Assembly: GCA_016202545.1 (NCBI GenBank) | Contig: JACQON010000004.1 | Coordinates: 1 to 44,697, forward strand | Source of the DNA: Chloroflexota bacterium | Lineage (GTDB): Bacteria; Chloroflexota; Dehalococcoidia; Dehalococcoidales; JACQON01 | Length of the DNA: 44,697 nt | Direction: 5' to 3' | In this document: positions 25,605 to 34,028 of the stretch, in pieces | Numbering within the stretch: position 1 is the stretch's first letter | Layout of the letters: every line of letters begins with the position of its first letter | The notes under the pieces: model-generated | What the model saw: the letters and a program-made list of their open reading frames with translations, nothing else | What the model was told of the DNA's origin: nothing | Database searches by the model: none | Position numbers and translations under genes: made by a program

Positions 25605-27617
25605 ATGGGTCGTACATGTGGTTGGATGGGAACAATTTTGAGGGTAGACCTGACAGCAGGAGCGATAACCAGGGAGCCGTTTGCGGAAAAACAGAGGATG
25701 GACTACATCGGCGGGTATGGCATCGGCACCAAGCTCCTGTACGATGAGACCGGGCCGGAGACCGACCCCCTGGGCCCGGAGAACGTCCTCATAATCAGCA
25801 GCGGTCCGCTGACAGGCACCCTGGCACTGGGCTCAAGCCGGATTAGCCTGATGACCAAGTCGCCGGAGACAGGCATCATAGGCTATAGCAGCGGCGGCGG
25901 GCACTATGCTCCTGAGCTTAAGCATGCCGGGTACGACGCCGTAGTCATCCGGGGCAAGGCGCCTCAGCCGGTGTACCTGTGGATTGAAGATGACAGGGTG
26001 GAGCTCAGGGATGCCCGGCATCTGTGGGGCAAGACCATATCGGAAGCCTACGCCTTGCTCCAGGAGCAGCACGGGACTGACATACGCAGCATAGGGATTG
26101 GACCCGCCGGCGAGAACCTGGTCCGGTTCGCCTGCACCGTCACCGACGACCTGCGCACTCCTGGGGGTTGCGGCACCGGCTGTGTCATGGGGTCGAAGAA
26201 CCTCAAGGCGGTGGTGGTGAGGGGCAGCCAGACCATCTACATCGCTGACCCGCAGCGGATGCTTGAGTTGGAAATGGATGCCCTTACCTCAGCGAAGACG
26301 AGAGTGCGATACAATGAATCCCGCACCTATGGCACGACTACGCTTATAGCCAATATGGGCGCCGGCGGCAGTATGCCGATAAGGAACTACGAGTATCAAT
26401 CCGAATCACCCACCTACGGCGCCAAGCAATGGGGCCGCCTCAAGCACGATTATATTGTTGACAACTATCCCCACAAGTGGATAAGTTGCTTTGGCTGTCC
26501 GGTGCGCTGCTCCACCTGGGTTGACCTGGATGAGAGGTTCGGCAAGTATGCCTGCCAGAGCGGGCGTCCCGAAGGCGGCACCCTTCTATGCGGCACCAAT
26601 CTGGAAATAGATAACTATGCCGCCATAGTTGCCTGGAACGAGCTATGCGACCAGTACGGGATAGGCACCTTTGAAGCCAATGCCGCCATCGGCAGCGCCA
26701 TCTCGTGGTATGAAAAAGGCATCATCACCAAGGAAGATACCGAGGGCATGGAGTTGAGATTTGGTGATACCGATGTCATGTTCGAGCTGACTCACAAGAT
26801 AGCCAGAAGGGAAGGCCTGGGGAATACGCTGGCTGAGGGGTTCGTCAGGGCAGGGAAAATGCTCGGCGCGCCACCGGAGCTAATTCCGCACGGCAAAGGC
26901 AGAAGCGGCGACGCAACACAATCGGCCGGCGATGCTATTACCCAGCTAGCCTACGCCGTATCTCCCCGTGGCTGGGACCACCTCAGCGGGAATTTTAACA
27001 TGCGGCTGTCGGCAGGTCTGGCGGCTCCCATATCGAGATGGGAGAACATCTATAAGAGAGAGGGCATTCCCCTGGAGCCTTCAATACCCCATCCAGGCAG
27101 AGCGGTGGTGCAGATTGTCATGGAAGACGAGATGAAGATGGCTAACCTGCTTGGCGTATGTGTCTTCGATGGCGTATTCAAGCTAAACTGCGATAGGCCG
27201 GAGGGGGATATGCCCTACTATGCCGAAGTCCTTTCCGCAGTGACCGGGATTCATTTTGACCCGGAACAGCTCATACTGACCGCGCAGAGGTTTGCTACCT
27301 TACAGAAGGCATACAATATCAGGCTGGGACTGGGGAGGAAGGACGACCAGGTACATATCAAGTTCAGGGACCCCAGGAGCGGCCCGCTTAAGGGGACGAA
27401 GTTCGACCAGGAGGGGTTTGACCGTATGCTCGACCGGTACTATGAGCTTCACGGCTGGGACCCGGAGACCGGGATTCCTCGCCGTGACACCCTTGAAGAG
27501 CTTAAGCTGAAATATGTGGCTGATGACCTGGAAAAGCATGGCGTAGAGTTGGGCAAACTGGGCCACAAATATGACATGAGCGACATACCCCTGGAGCTCC
27601 GTGGCATAACAGATTGA
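25605..27617 (+). CDS. aldehyde:ferredoxin oxidoreductase family protein
   Basis: A 670-residue tungsten- or molybdenum-pterin enzyme of the AOR family, which oxidises aldehydes to acids with ferredoxin, or reduces acids. The N-terminal domain starts WMGTILRVDLTAGAI and has GGYGIGTKLLYDE and TGPLTG-like pterin loops. The 4Fe-4S ligands fit C295, C298, C302 (CFGCPVRC) and C519 (LLGVCVF). HLSGNFNM and the PRGWDH region lie in the cofactor pocket. The length is slightly above the classical 605-620. The gene has a good AAGGAGG site and is followed after 26 bases by the nitrilase gene. The substrate cannot be fixed. Confidence 0.93.
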   Translation: MGRTCGWMGTILRVDLTAGAITREPFAEKQRMDYIGGYGIGTKLLYDETGPETDPLGPENVLIISSGPLTGTLALGSSRISLMTKSPETGIIGYSSGGGHYAPELKHAGYDAVVIRGKAPQPVYLWIEDDRVELRDARHLWGKTISEAYALLQEQHGTDIRSIGIGPAGENLVRFACTVTDDLRTPGGCGTGCVMGSKNLKAVVVRGSQTIYIADPQRMLELEMDALTSAKTRVRYNESRTYGTTTLIANMGAGGSMPIRNYEYQSESPTYGAKQWGRLKHDYIVDNYPHKWISCFGCPVRCSTWVDLDERFGKYACQSGRPEGGTLLCGTNLEIDNYAAIVAWNELCDQYGIGTFEANAAIGSAISWYEKGIITKEDTEGMELRFGDTDVMFELTHKIARREGLGNTLAEGFVRAGKMLGAPPELIPHGKGRSGDATQSAGDAITQLAYAVSPRGWDHLSGNFNMRLSAGLAAPISRWENIYKREGIPLEPSIPHPGRAVVQIVMEDEMKMANLLGVCVFDGVFKLNCDRPEGDMPYYAEVLSAVTGIHFDPEQLILTAQRFATLQKAYNIRLGLGRKDDQVHIKFRDPRSGPLKGTKFDQEGFDRMLDRYYELHGWDPETGIPRRDTLEELKLKYVADDLEKHGVELGKLGHKYDMSDIPLELRGITD

Positions 27618-27643
27618 CCAGTAGGGTAATTGGAAGATAAATT

Positions 27644-28723
27644 ATGGGAGACGTCTATCCAAGATTGACCGTAGCGGCGGTACAGGCCGCGTCAGTGTTT
27701 CTTGATAGGGACAAAACGATTGATAAGGCGGTCCGCTTTATTGAAGAAGCCGCTGATAAGGATGCCGTAATTATCGGTTTTCCCGAGCTATTTGTCGCCG
27801 GGCATCCCCATGTCTGGTACAATGCCAAGAAGTCCAATCCGTTACACGTTGAAGGAGCGATGTTTACACAGCTGGTCAAGAACGGAGTGAAGGTCCCCAG
27901 TCCCGAGACCGACCGCCTGTGCCTGGCAGCCAAGAAAGCACATGCCTACGTCGTAATCGGCGTGAGCGAGGTTGATACCCTGTTCCCGGGAACCGTGTAT
28001 AACTCGCAGCTCTTCATTTCGGATGCCGGGGAAATCATGGGTGTACACCGGAAACTGGTGCCCACGTCCGTTGAAAAGTTGATTTTCAGCAACGGCGACG
28101 GCAGCTATTTGAACGTTTTTGATACGCCGTATGGGAAACTGTCAGGCATGGTCTGCGGTGAGCACGCGCACGACCTGTATAAATATGCCCTGCTGGCGAT
28201 GGGTGCGCAGGTTCATGTTGCCGGATGGCCGCCCTTTCCCGAGCATATATACACCAAGGGACTGCGGGATTCCGTTGATTTCCGGGTGCGTCAATTCGCC
28301 TATTCGGGGAAGATATTCGTTATCAGTTGCTGCGGAATTACCGATAAACAGAATATAACCGCCTGCTGCGATACTCAGGAGGAGGCGGATGGCATCGTTG
28401 AGGATAGCGGCGGCGGAAGCTCAATAATAGGGCCCAATGGTGAATACCTGGCTGGCCCGATGCAAAATGGCGAAGGGGTGCTGACGTCGGAAATCTCGCT
28501 AGAAGATTGCCTCTCGGGCAAACAGCTCCATAATGTGCTGGGCCATTACACCCGGTACGATGTCCTTTCCCTCAACTTCAATCGGGAAAGGCTTTCCCCC
28601 TTCAAGGGCACGTCATCTCCCGGGGATAAGTCCATAGATTATGAGGCTGAATTGCGGGAGACCAGAAAAGCTATCCGTGAAGTCAACGAAAAATTGGACG
28701 GGCTGGCAGAAAAACTCCGCTGA
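27644..28723 (+). CDS. nitrilase-family hydrolase
   Basis: A 359-residue carbon-nitrogen hydrolase. The catalytic triad fits E48 in GFPELF, K137 in HRKLVPT and C171 in MVCGEHAHD, with E144 as the extra glutamate seen in true nitrilases. The length and the PTSVEKLIFSNGDGS segment resemble nitrilases and cyanide-hydrolysing enzymes that form helical filaments. The usual CWEN around the cysteine is CGEH here. It probably converts a nitrile to an acid and ammonia; the exact substrate is unknown. It follows AOR closely, so the two are likely co-transcribed. Confidence 0.9.
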   Translation: MGDVYPRLTVAAVQAASVFLDRDKTIDKAVRFIEEAADKDAVIIGFPELFVAGHPHVWYNAKKSNPLHVEGAMFTQLVKNGVKVPSPETDRLCLAAKKAHAYVVIGVSEVDTLFPGTVYNSQLFISDAGEIMGVHRKLVPTSVEKLIFSNGDGSYLNVFDTPYGKLSGMVCGEHAHDLYKYALLAMGAQVHVAGWPPFPEHIYTKGLRDSVDFRVRQFAYSGKIFVISCCGITDKQNITACCDTQEEADGIVEDSGGGSSIIGPNGEYLAGPMQNGEGVLTSEISLEDCLSGKQLHNVLGHYTRYDVLSLNFNRERLSPFKGTSSPGDKSIDYEAELRETRKAIREVNEKLDGLAEKLR

Positions 28724-28757
28724 AAGAGAAGCGCAGACCGTGTTCCCGGTGGTTGTC

Positions 28758-28786
28758 TTGACAAATCCGTGGTTTGTGGTTTATCC
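28758..28786 (+). promoter_or_regulatory. promoter of TRAP operon 1 (shared with operon 2)
   Basis: TTGACA (28758-28763), 17-base spacer, TTATCC (28781-28786; weak -10). The spacer and following bases match the element at 32094-32122: both read GGTTTATCCTT after a GTGGTTTGTG/ATGATTTATG stretch. Confidence 0.6.
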
Positions 28787-28824
28787 TTGAGGCATATTAA
28801 AAAAACGGCTTGGGGGAGGTGAAG

Positions 28825-28866
28825 ATGAGACAGTTCCTTCAGGTACACCAGTGGAGCAAAAAGTAA
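28825..28866 (+). CDS. 13-residue leader ORF ahead of dctP1
   Basis: ATG-AGA-CAG ... AAG-TAA encodes MRQFLQVHQWSKK. A near-perfect GGAGGT ribosome site lies 5 bases upstream, stronger than that of dctP itself. It ends 28 bases before the dctP ATG. The second TRAP operon has a leader ORF with the same ribosome-site spacing but another sequence. Confidence 0.35.
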   Translation: MRQFLQVHQWSKK

Positions 28867-28894
28867 CCGCAGTCCAAAATTAGGAGGGATTCAG

Positions 28895-30079
28895 ATGAGT
28901 AAAAGGAGAATATCTGTAGCGGGGATGGCCGGCGTGGCTGTGCTTCTGGCGGCGGCGCTTCTGGCCTCAGCCTGCGCCAAAGCCCCGGGACCGGCACCGA
29001 CAGTCACAGTGACAGCGCCAGCACCAACAGTCACAGTGACAGCCCCCGCACCAGCATCAACGCCAACACCAACAACTCCTGCGTCGACTGCAAAGTTTAC
29101 CCTGACCTACGCCTTCTCCGACGCCTGGGGCAGATATGCTCCCTATAACGAGTACTCTAAGCCGGGTGGGTACGTGCAGAGGCTGCTCTATAACCGCAGC
29201 GGCGGGCGGCTCCAATTGAAAGTAGTCCCCAAGATGTTCCCGGTAAATGACGCGCTAAAGGGCGTAGCCGGCGGCGAAGCCGACATAACTGACCTCGGCA
29301 CGACCTACTATCATGCCACTTACCCCATTTTCGGGTGGGTTAACCTTCCCGTCCTGTACCGCCCCAGCTACCTGGAGGGGATAAACCTGCTGCGGCAGAT
29401 AGTGGAGCGGCCGGACCTGCAGAAGATATATGATGAAGAGGTCTGGAGCAAGCTCGGCCTCGTCTCGCTGGCGCCAATGCCATGGGGCTTCGGCAACCTC
29501 GTCTTCAGCAACAAGAAGGTCGCCAAGCTGGAGGACTTCAACGGTTTCAAGGTGAGAACCTATACCGCCCTGATGGTTGATGGCTACAAGCTCCTGGGGG
29601 CAACCCCGATGACCATAGCCTTTGGCGAGGTAGCGACGGCGATGAAGACCGGTGTCGTTGACGGCTACGCCAGCAGCATGGCCAGCGGCACCATTACCGT
29701 TGGCGGTGATAAGCTCGCCAAGTATATCATCCGCAGCCCGCTTGTTGCCGCCTGGGAGTCACATTTTATTATGAACAAGAAGACTTACGATAAATTGCCG
29801 CCTGACCTGCAAAAGGTGGTCAGGGACGTTTTCTGGGAGTTGGGGACGGTAATGGGGAACTTTGGCGCTTTTTCTGAGAAGCTTCTTGCTGACAAGATAG
29901 CCACGGATGCAGGGATGGAATTTGTGGAGCTTCCGGCAGCCGATATTGCGAAGGCCCAGCAAATCCTGGCCCCGCTGGAGGCGAAATACCTTAGCGGTGC
30001 CGGGCCACGCGGCAAGGATGTCCTGGCCATCGTTAAGCAGGAAATAGATAAGTTTAACGCCTTCAACCCCAATCCCTGA
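28895..30079 (+). CDS. dctP: TRAP transporter substrate-binding lipoprotein (DctP type), copy 1
   Basis: A 394-residue exported solute-binding protein of a tripartite ATP-independent transporter. The signal ends in a lipobox (LLASAC). A low-complexity linker of PTVTVTAPA units (about residues 34-65) tethers the mature protein. The binding fold shows GEADITDLGTTYYHATYPIF and the NKKVAKLEDFNGFKVRTYT segment typical of DctP proteins, with a conserved arginine in KVRTY that usually binds a carboxylate. The ligand is therefore likely an organic acid. The ATG has TTAGGAGGG upstream. It heads dctPQM operon 1 and is a paralogue of 32254-33444. Confidence 0.93.
   Translation: MSKRRISVAGMAGVAVLLAAALLASACAKAPGPAPTVTVTAPAPTVTVTAPAPASTPTPTTPASTAKFTLTYAFSDAWGRYAPYNEYSKPGGYVQRLLYNRSGGRLQLKVVPKMFPVNDALKGVAGGEADITDLGTTYYHATYPIFGWVNLPVLYRPSYLEGINLLRQIVERPDLQKIYDEEVWSKLGLVSLAPMPWGFGNLVFSNKKVAKLEDFNGFKVRTYTALMVDGYKLLGATPMTIAFGEVATAMKTGVVDGYASSMASGTITVGGDKLAKYIIRSPLVAAWESHFIMNKKTYDKLPPDLQKVVRDVFWELGTVMGNFGAFSEKLLADKIATDAGMEFVELPAADIAKAQQILAPLEAKYLSGAGPRGKDVLAIVKQEIDKFNAFNPNP
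28991..29062 (+). repeat. 27-bp repeat encoding PTVTVTAPA linker (dctP1)
   Basis: Tandem copies of a unit like ccaacagtcacagtgacagc, here about two and a half. The same unit is found in dctP2 (32347-32442) and in the TAXI gene (44135-44216). Confidence 0.8.
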
Positions 30080-30098
30080 TAGAAGCCAGCCTTCACAA

Positions 30099-30127
30099 GA
30101 TGCAGCAGGGGCAGCCCCTGCTGCATC
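30099..30127 (+). terminator. hairpin between dctP1 and dctQ1
   Basis: GATGCAGCAGGGG and its exact complement flank a CAG loop, followed by TTTGCCC. A 13-bp perfect stem inside an operon is likely to partly stop transcription or protect the dctP mRNA end, giving more binding protein than permease. Confidence 0.7.
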
Positions 30128-30158
30128 TTTGCCCTGTTCTGCATCATGAGGACGCTAG

Positions 30159-30668
30159 ATGAAACGGCTGCTCAACGTTCTTGACTCGGTAATCGGCATA
30201 GGCAGCGGCCAGGTAGCGGCATGGATAGCCTTTGTCATGATGCTGTTGATGATTACCGAGGTCTTTGCCAGATATCTTTTTCACTCACCCCTGCTGGTCT
30301 CCAATGAGCTCAGTGGATACATGCTGGTTGCCATCACCTTTATCGGGCTGGGGTATACCTGGACAAGGAAAGGCCACGTCCGTATTACCTTCGTGGTCGA
30401 GCGGCTGCCGGGCAAGGTCAGAAACTGGCTGAGGCTGGCAAACATAATTATTGCCATCGCTTTTACCGGCATACTGGTCAGGGCGAGCTATGGCCTGGTA
30501 CAATCCTCTCTCCGTTTCGGTGACAGAAGTGAAGAATGGCTGCGCACGCCGCAGGCGTGGCCGCAGCTGGCCTTAATTGCTGGCAGCGTCATGCTCCTAT
30601 TAGCACTGGTCTGTGACTTCATAGAAGCGGTAAAAGCCGCCCGGACCACCCGGGGGAAAGCCTCATGA
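30159..30668 (+). CDS. dctQ: TRAP transporter small permease subunit (DctQ), operon 1
   Basis: A 169-residue membrane protein with four predicted helices. The DctQ pattern is clear: an N-terminal helix near AWIAFVMMLLMITEVFARYLF, the SNELSGYMLVAITFIGLGYTW segment with the conserved glutamate, and KGHVRITFVVERLP. It pairs with the large permease, whose ATG overlaps its stop (ATGA). The ribosome site (ATGAGGACGCTAG) is adequate. Confidence 0.93.
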   Translation: MKRLLNVLDSVIGIGSGQVAAWIAFVMMLLMITEVFARYLFHSPLLVSNELSGYMLVAITFIGLGYTWTRKGHVRITFVVERLPGKVRNWLRLANIIIAIAFTGILVRASYGLVQSSLRFGDRSEEWLRTPQAWPQLALIAGSVMLLLALVCDFIEAVKAARTTRGKAS

Positions 30669-31969
30669 CCCTGGAGCTCATACTTACAATCGCCGCCCTT
30701 ATCGGCATCCTGTTCTTCCTCCTGGCCATCGGGCTGGAGGTCGGCTGGAGCGTAGGGATAGTCGCTCTTGTCGGCATGGTCTTTGTCACCCATCAACCGG
30801 TTACCCGGCTGGCCATTACTTCCTGGGGCGTTCTGAACTCGTTTATCATGACCGCTGTCCCCCTCTTCATATTGATGGGCGCCCTGCTTGAGGCCAGCGG
30901 CGTTGCCGACCGCCTTTTCCTGGGACTGGAAAGGTGGATAGGGCGCTTTCCTGGCGGGATGTTGACCACCATTATTGCCGGCAATGCTCTATTTGGCGCC
31001 ATGTCCGGCTCCAGCATAGCTGCGGTGGCTACTTTCGGCAAGACGGCGTTCCCGGTAGCAGAGAAAAGGGGGTATCAGCCGTCGCTGACCCTGGGTTCTA
31101 TAGCTGCGGGTGGTATGCTGGCACCACTTATCCCACCCAGCATCCTGCTGATTATCTATGGAGGCTGGACAGGCACTTCGGTAGTGGCGCTCCTTGCCGC
31201 CGGTCTTATACCGGGACTGACACTGGGGATACTTTTCGTAGTTTACCTTGTCATCAGGGTGAAGCTAAATCCTGCGTTGACCCCTCCCCCGTCTGGAGCT
31301 ACCTGGAAAGAAAGAGCGGCGGCGTTAAGGGGCATTGCTCCCTCTCTAGTAATAATAGTTGGCGTATTGGGGGTCATCTTCGGCGGAATTATGACTCCCA
31401 CTGAAGCGGCGTCTCTGGGCGCTTTCCTCAGCCTGCTGCTCTGCCTGGCGTACCGGCGATTGAACATGACGACGCTTAGAGAAAGCCTCCTTGAGACGGT
31501 AAGGGTCACCTCCATGGCCATGTTCATCATGGCTATGGCTACATCGCTAACCTACGTGTTAAACATCACCGGCATCAGCCAGCGAGTAACAGAATACGTG
31601 GTGGCATTGCCACTAGGGAAGATTGGCATACTGGTTCTTTTCTATCTGATGTACCTGGTTATGGGGTGTTTCTTCGATACCTGGTCAATGTTGTTCTTGA
31701 CCTTTCCTTTTGTCATGCCCGTCATTAATGCTCTCGGCATTAACCCGATATGGTGGGGGGTGGTTTACGTGCTGGCCGGAGAGCAAGCCGTAATAACGCC
31801 GCCCTTTGGCTTGCACCTGTTTATACTTCATAATCTCTTCCCGCAGTACTCAATTGGCACCATTGTTCGCGGTTCGCTTCCCTTCCTCATTCCCCTCTAT
31901 GCCAATGTCGCCCTGCTGATGGCTTTCCCTCAACTGGCGCTGTGGCTGCCCAGCCTGCTGGGCAAGTAG
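30665..31969 (+). CDS. dctM: TRAP transporter large permease subunit (DctM), operon 1
   Basis: A 434-residue ion-driven permease with about 12 predicted helices. Characteristic DctM segments are visible: NSFIMTAVPLFILMGALLE, FGAMSGSSIAAVATFGK, GGMLAPLIPPSILLIIYG, and GGIMTPTEAASLGAF. It should move the DctP-bound solute with sodium. It overlaps dctQ by 4 bases. The stop at 31967-31969 is followed by a relic of the PreA-like gene instead of a new gene. Confidence 0.95.
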   Translation: MTLELILTIAALIGILFFLLAIGLEVGWSVGIVALVGMVFVTHQPVTRLAITSWGVLNSFIMTAVPLFILMGALLEASGVADRLFLGLERWIGRFPGGMLTTIIAGNALFGAMSGSSIAAVATFGKTAFPVAEKRGYQPSLTLGSIAAGGMLAPLIPPSILLIIYGGWTGTSVVALLAAGLIPGLTLGILFVVYLVIRVKLNPALTPPPSGATWKERAAALRGIAPSLVIIVGVLGVIFGGIMTPTEAASLGAFLSLLLCLAYRRLNMTTLRESLLETVRVTSMAMFIMAMATSLTYVLNITGISQRVTEYVVALPLGKIGILVLFYLMYLVMGCFFDTWSMLFLTFPFVMPVINALGINPIWWGVVYVLAGEQAVITPPFGLHLFILHNLFPQYSIGTIVRGSLPFLIPLYANVALLMAFPQLALWLPSLLGK

Positions 31970-31970
31970 G

Positions 31971-32055
31971 CTAACGCCATAGCTTTTGCCCCACCCCTGC
32001 CGTCACAATAGACAGCCCCTGCTTCACCCACCAGCTTCATGGTGTGGGCCGGAGA
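31971..32055 (-). pseudogene. relic of the 3' end of a PreA-like gene
   Basis: On the minus strand these bases translate to PAHTMKLVGEAGAVYCDGRG and so on, which matches the C-terminus of the intact PreA-like protein at 35324 (PTYAMKLVDKSGAVYWEGRG). Even the stop codon position, one base after the convergent dctM stop, is conserved; a one-base insertion near the end shifts the frame. Homology stops at about 32055. It explains part of the 284-base gap and proves that the TRAP block was duplicated together with this end. Confidence 0.85.
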
Positions 32056-32093
32056 AAAGCTAGCTCAGGGCGCAGTAACATTCAGCCAGAGCC

Positions 32094-32122
32094 TTGACAA
32101 AGCCATGATTTATGGTTTATCC
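32094..32122 (+). promoter_or_regulatory. promoter of TRAP operon 2
   Basis: TTGACA (32094-32099), 17 bases, TTATCC (32117-32122), the counterpart of 28758-28786, with GGTTTATCCTT conserved. Confidence 0.6.
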
Positions 32123-32183
32123 TTTGTTTATCCTTTTATTGACACAAAAGTACACTGAATGAACAGCCCCAGAGGAGGTGGCA

Positions 32184-32201
32184 ATGGAGCATTTTAGTTA
32201 G
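32184..32201 (+). CDS. 5-residue leader ORF ahead of dctP2
   Basis: ATG-GAG-CAT-TTT-AGT-TAG with a near-perfect AGGAGGTG site 5 bases upstream (GGAGG at 32174-32178). It lies 52 bases before the dctP2 ATG. The peptide is too short to be a normal gene; the strong ribosome site with the same spacing as in operon 1 is the reason for listing it. Confidence 0.25.
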   Translation: MEHFS

Positions 32202-32253
32202 AGTATTCCAGCGGGATGAGACATGATAAAATTCTATATCAGGAGTGATTTAG

Positions 32254-33444
32254 ATGAGTAAAAAAAGGGTATCTGTAGCGGGTATGGCCGCCGGCATGGC
32301 TGTGCTTCTGGCGGCAGCGCTGCTGGTCCCGGCCTGCGCCCAGGCCCCGGCGCCAACAGTCACAGTGACAGCGCCAGCACCAGCACCAACAGCCACAGTG
32401 ACAGCCCCGGCGCCAACAGTCACGGTGACAGCGCCAGCGCCTACACCAACCCCTGTGTCGACTGCAAAGTTTACCTTTACCTACGCCTGGAACGATGTGT
32501 GGGGGCCGCTGCCTCAATACGGCAGGGTAAACCGGCCAGGTGGGGAGATACAAAGGCTGCTTTATGAGCGCAGCAATGGGCGAATACAGCTTAAGATTAT
32601 CTCCAAGATGTTCCCCACCCTGGAAATACTGGCAGCTGTTGCCAAAGGGGAAGCGGACATGGGCGACCTGGCTACCCCCTATTTCACCGGAACCTATCCC
32701 ATCTGGAACTGGGGTAGCATACCGGGACTGTTCAACACGGACGTCAAAGTGGGACTGACGGAGATGCAGTGGGTCTTGAGAGACCCCAAGCTGGCAAAGG
32801 TATATGACAAGGTCTACAGGGAGATTGGCCTAGTTAGATTGGCCGATGCCTCCGATGGCTGGGGAAATGCTGTCTGGTCGAATAAGAAAATCACCAAGCT
32901 AGACGATATGAAGGGTATGAAGATAAGGACTTACGGTGTTTTGCAGGTGGATGCTTTCAAGGCTTGGGGAGCCAGCCCGATAAGCATGGCAGCGACCGAA
33001 ATACCGACAGCTTTGCTCGCCGGCACCCTTGACGGCGCCTATACCTCCACCTCCTTCGGCCACACCTCGGGATTCCATAAACTCACCAAGTATATAAATG
33101 TGGTGCCCTTCATCACGCCGTGGCCATACAACTGGTCGATGAATGCCAAGAAATACGATGCCTTACCGGCTGACCTGCAAAAGGTGCTGAGCGATACCTT
33201 CTGGGAAATATCAAATATGACGCATCTCTCTACCATGGCTGAGTTCATGATCATTGAAAACGTCTTGAAGGATATCGGCATGGAATTGGTGCGCCTTGAC
33301 CCAGCCGAGGAGGCCAAAGCCGTAGAACTTACGAAACCGATAGAGGAAAACTGGCTTAAGATTGCTGGCCCTTATGCCGCCGAGGTTCTGAAAATTGTCA
33401 AGGATTCTGTAGCTAGCTATAGAGCTTTTAAAACTACCCCTTAA
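32254..33444 (+). CDS. dctP: TRAP transporter substrate-binding lipoprotein (DctP type), copy 2
   Basis: A 396-residue paralogue of the first DctP. The leader (SKKRVSVAGMAAGMAVLLAA ... PACAQAP) and linker are nearly the same, with three PTVTVTAPA-type units (about residues 35-62). The mature part is clearly diverged: GEADMGDLATPYFTGTYPIW and DDMKGMKIRTYGVLQVD keep the fold and the arginine of the ligand site, while surrounding residues differ, so the two operons may import different acids. The ribosome site (AGGAG, 8 bases upstream) is good. Confidence 0.93.
   Translation: MSKKRVSVAGMAAGMAVLLAAALLVPACAQAPAPTVTVTAPAPAPTATVTAPAPTVTVTAPAPTPTPVSTAKFTFTYAWNDVWGPLPQYGRVNRPGGEIQRLLYERSNGRIQLKIISKMFPTLEILAAVAKGEADMGDLATPYFTGTYPIWNWGSIPGLFNTDVKVGLTEMQWVLRDPKLAKVYDKVYREIGLVRLADASDGWGNAVWSNKKITKLDDMKGMKIRTYGVLQVDAFKAWGASPISMAATEIPTALLAGTLDGAYTSTSFGHTSGFHKLTKYINVVPFITPWPYNWSMNAKKYDALPADLQKVLSDTFWEISNMTHLSTMAEFMIIENVLKDIGMELVRLDPAEEAKAVELTKPIEENWLKIAGPYAAEVLKIVKDSVASYRAFKTTP
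32347..32442 (+). repeat. 27-bp repeat encoding PTVTVTAPA linker (dctP2)
   Basis: Three imperfect units of the same linker-coding repeat as in dctP1 and the TAXI gene; differences are mostly third-position (gtcacagtg / gccacagtg / gtcacggtg). Confidence 0.8.
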
Positions 33445-33465
33445 ATGAATCGGGGGTACGAGAAT

Positions 33466-33496
33466 AAGTGACAGGGGCAAATTGCCCCTGTCACTT
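33466..33496 (+). terminator. hairpin between dctP2 and dctQ2
   Basis: AAGTGACAGGGGCA and its exact complement flank an AAT loop. The 14-bp stem stands at the same place as 30099-30127 and shares the CAGGGG/CCCCTG core. Confidence 0.7.
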
Positions 33497-33521
33497 CACA
33501 GGCTTTCCTTAGGGAAACAGG

Positions 33522-34028
33522 ATGAGGCAAGCAGTCCGCATTATCCAGGCTATCTCTCATATAGGTAGCGGCCACTTCTCAGCATACGTGGTTTTGCTCA
33601 TGATGCTGATGGTTTTGGTTGAGGTGGTAACTCGCTATGTTCTTAGACACCCCCTCATGGTTGCTGACGAATTCGGGGGCTACATGCTGGTTGCCATTAC
33701 CTTCATCACACTGGCATATACCTGGAAGGAAGGGGCCCATGTTCGCATCGAATTTATCGTCAACCGCCTTCCCCCCCGGTTCAGAAATTGGCTGAGGCTG
33801 ATAACGCTAATCTTGGCTACTGCTTTTGTCCCGGTGCTGATAAAGGGAAGCTACGACCTGTGGGCATATTCACACCAGTTCCATGAAAGAAGCCTGAGCT
33901 GGCTACGCACGCTCCTGGAATGGCCACAAATCGTCTTGCTTATCGGGACTGCCCTGCTCTTCTTAGAGTTAATCGCCGAGCTCATTAAACATGTAGGAAT
34001 CCTCAGGGAGAAGGGTGATGAGTCCTGA
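33522..34028 (+). CDS. dctQ: TRAP transporter small permease subunit (DctQ), operon 2
   Basis: A 168-residue four-helix protein, paralogous to 30159-30668. The segments YVVLLMMLMVLVEVVTRYVL, ADEFGGYMLVAITFITLAYTW and EGAHVRIEFIVNRLPPRFRN correspond one to one with copy 1. It overlaps the large permease gene by about 11-14 bases. The start has AGGGAAACAGG upstream. Confidence 0.93.
   Translation: MRQAVRIIQAISHIGSGHFSAYVVLLMMLMVLVEVVTRYVLRHPLMVADEFGGYMLVAITFITLAYTWKEGAHVRIEFIVNRLPPRFRNWLRLITLILATAFVPVLIKGSYDLWAYSHQFHERSLSWLRTLLEWPQIVLLIGTALLFLELIAELIKHVGILREKGDES

Noticed and set aside
28991-29062. CRISPR-like array (short repeats)
   Set aside because: The units are contiguous, in frame and encode a protein linker; no spacers.
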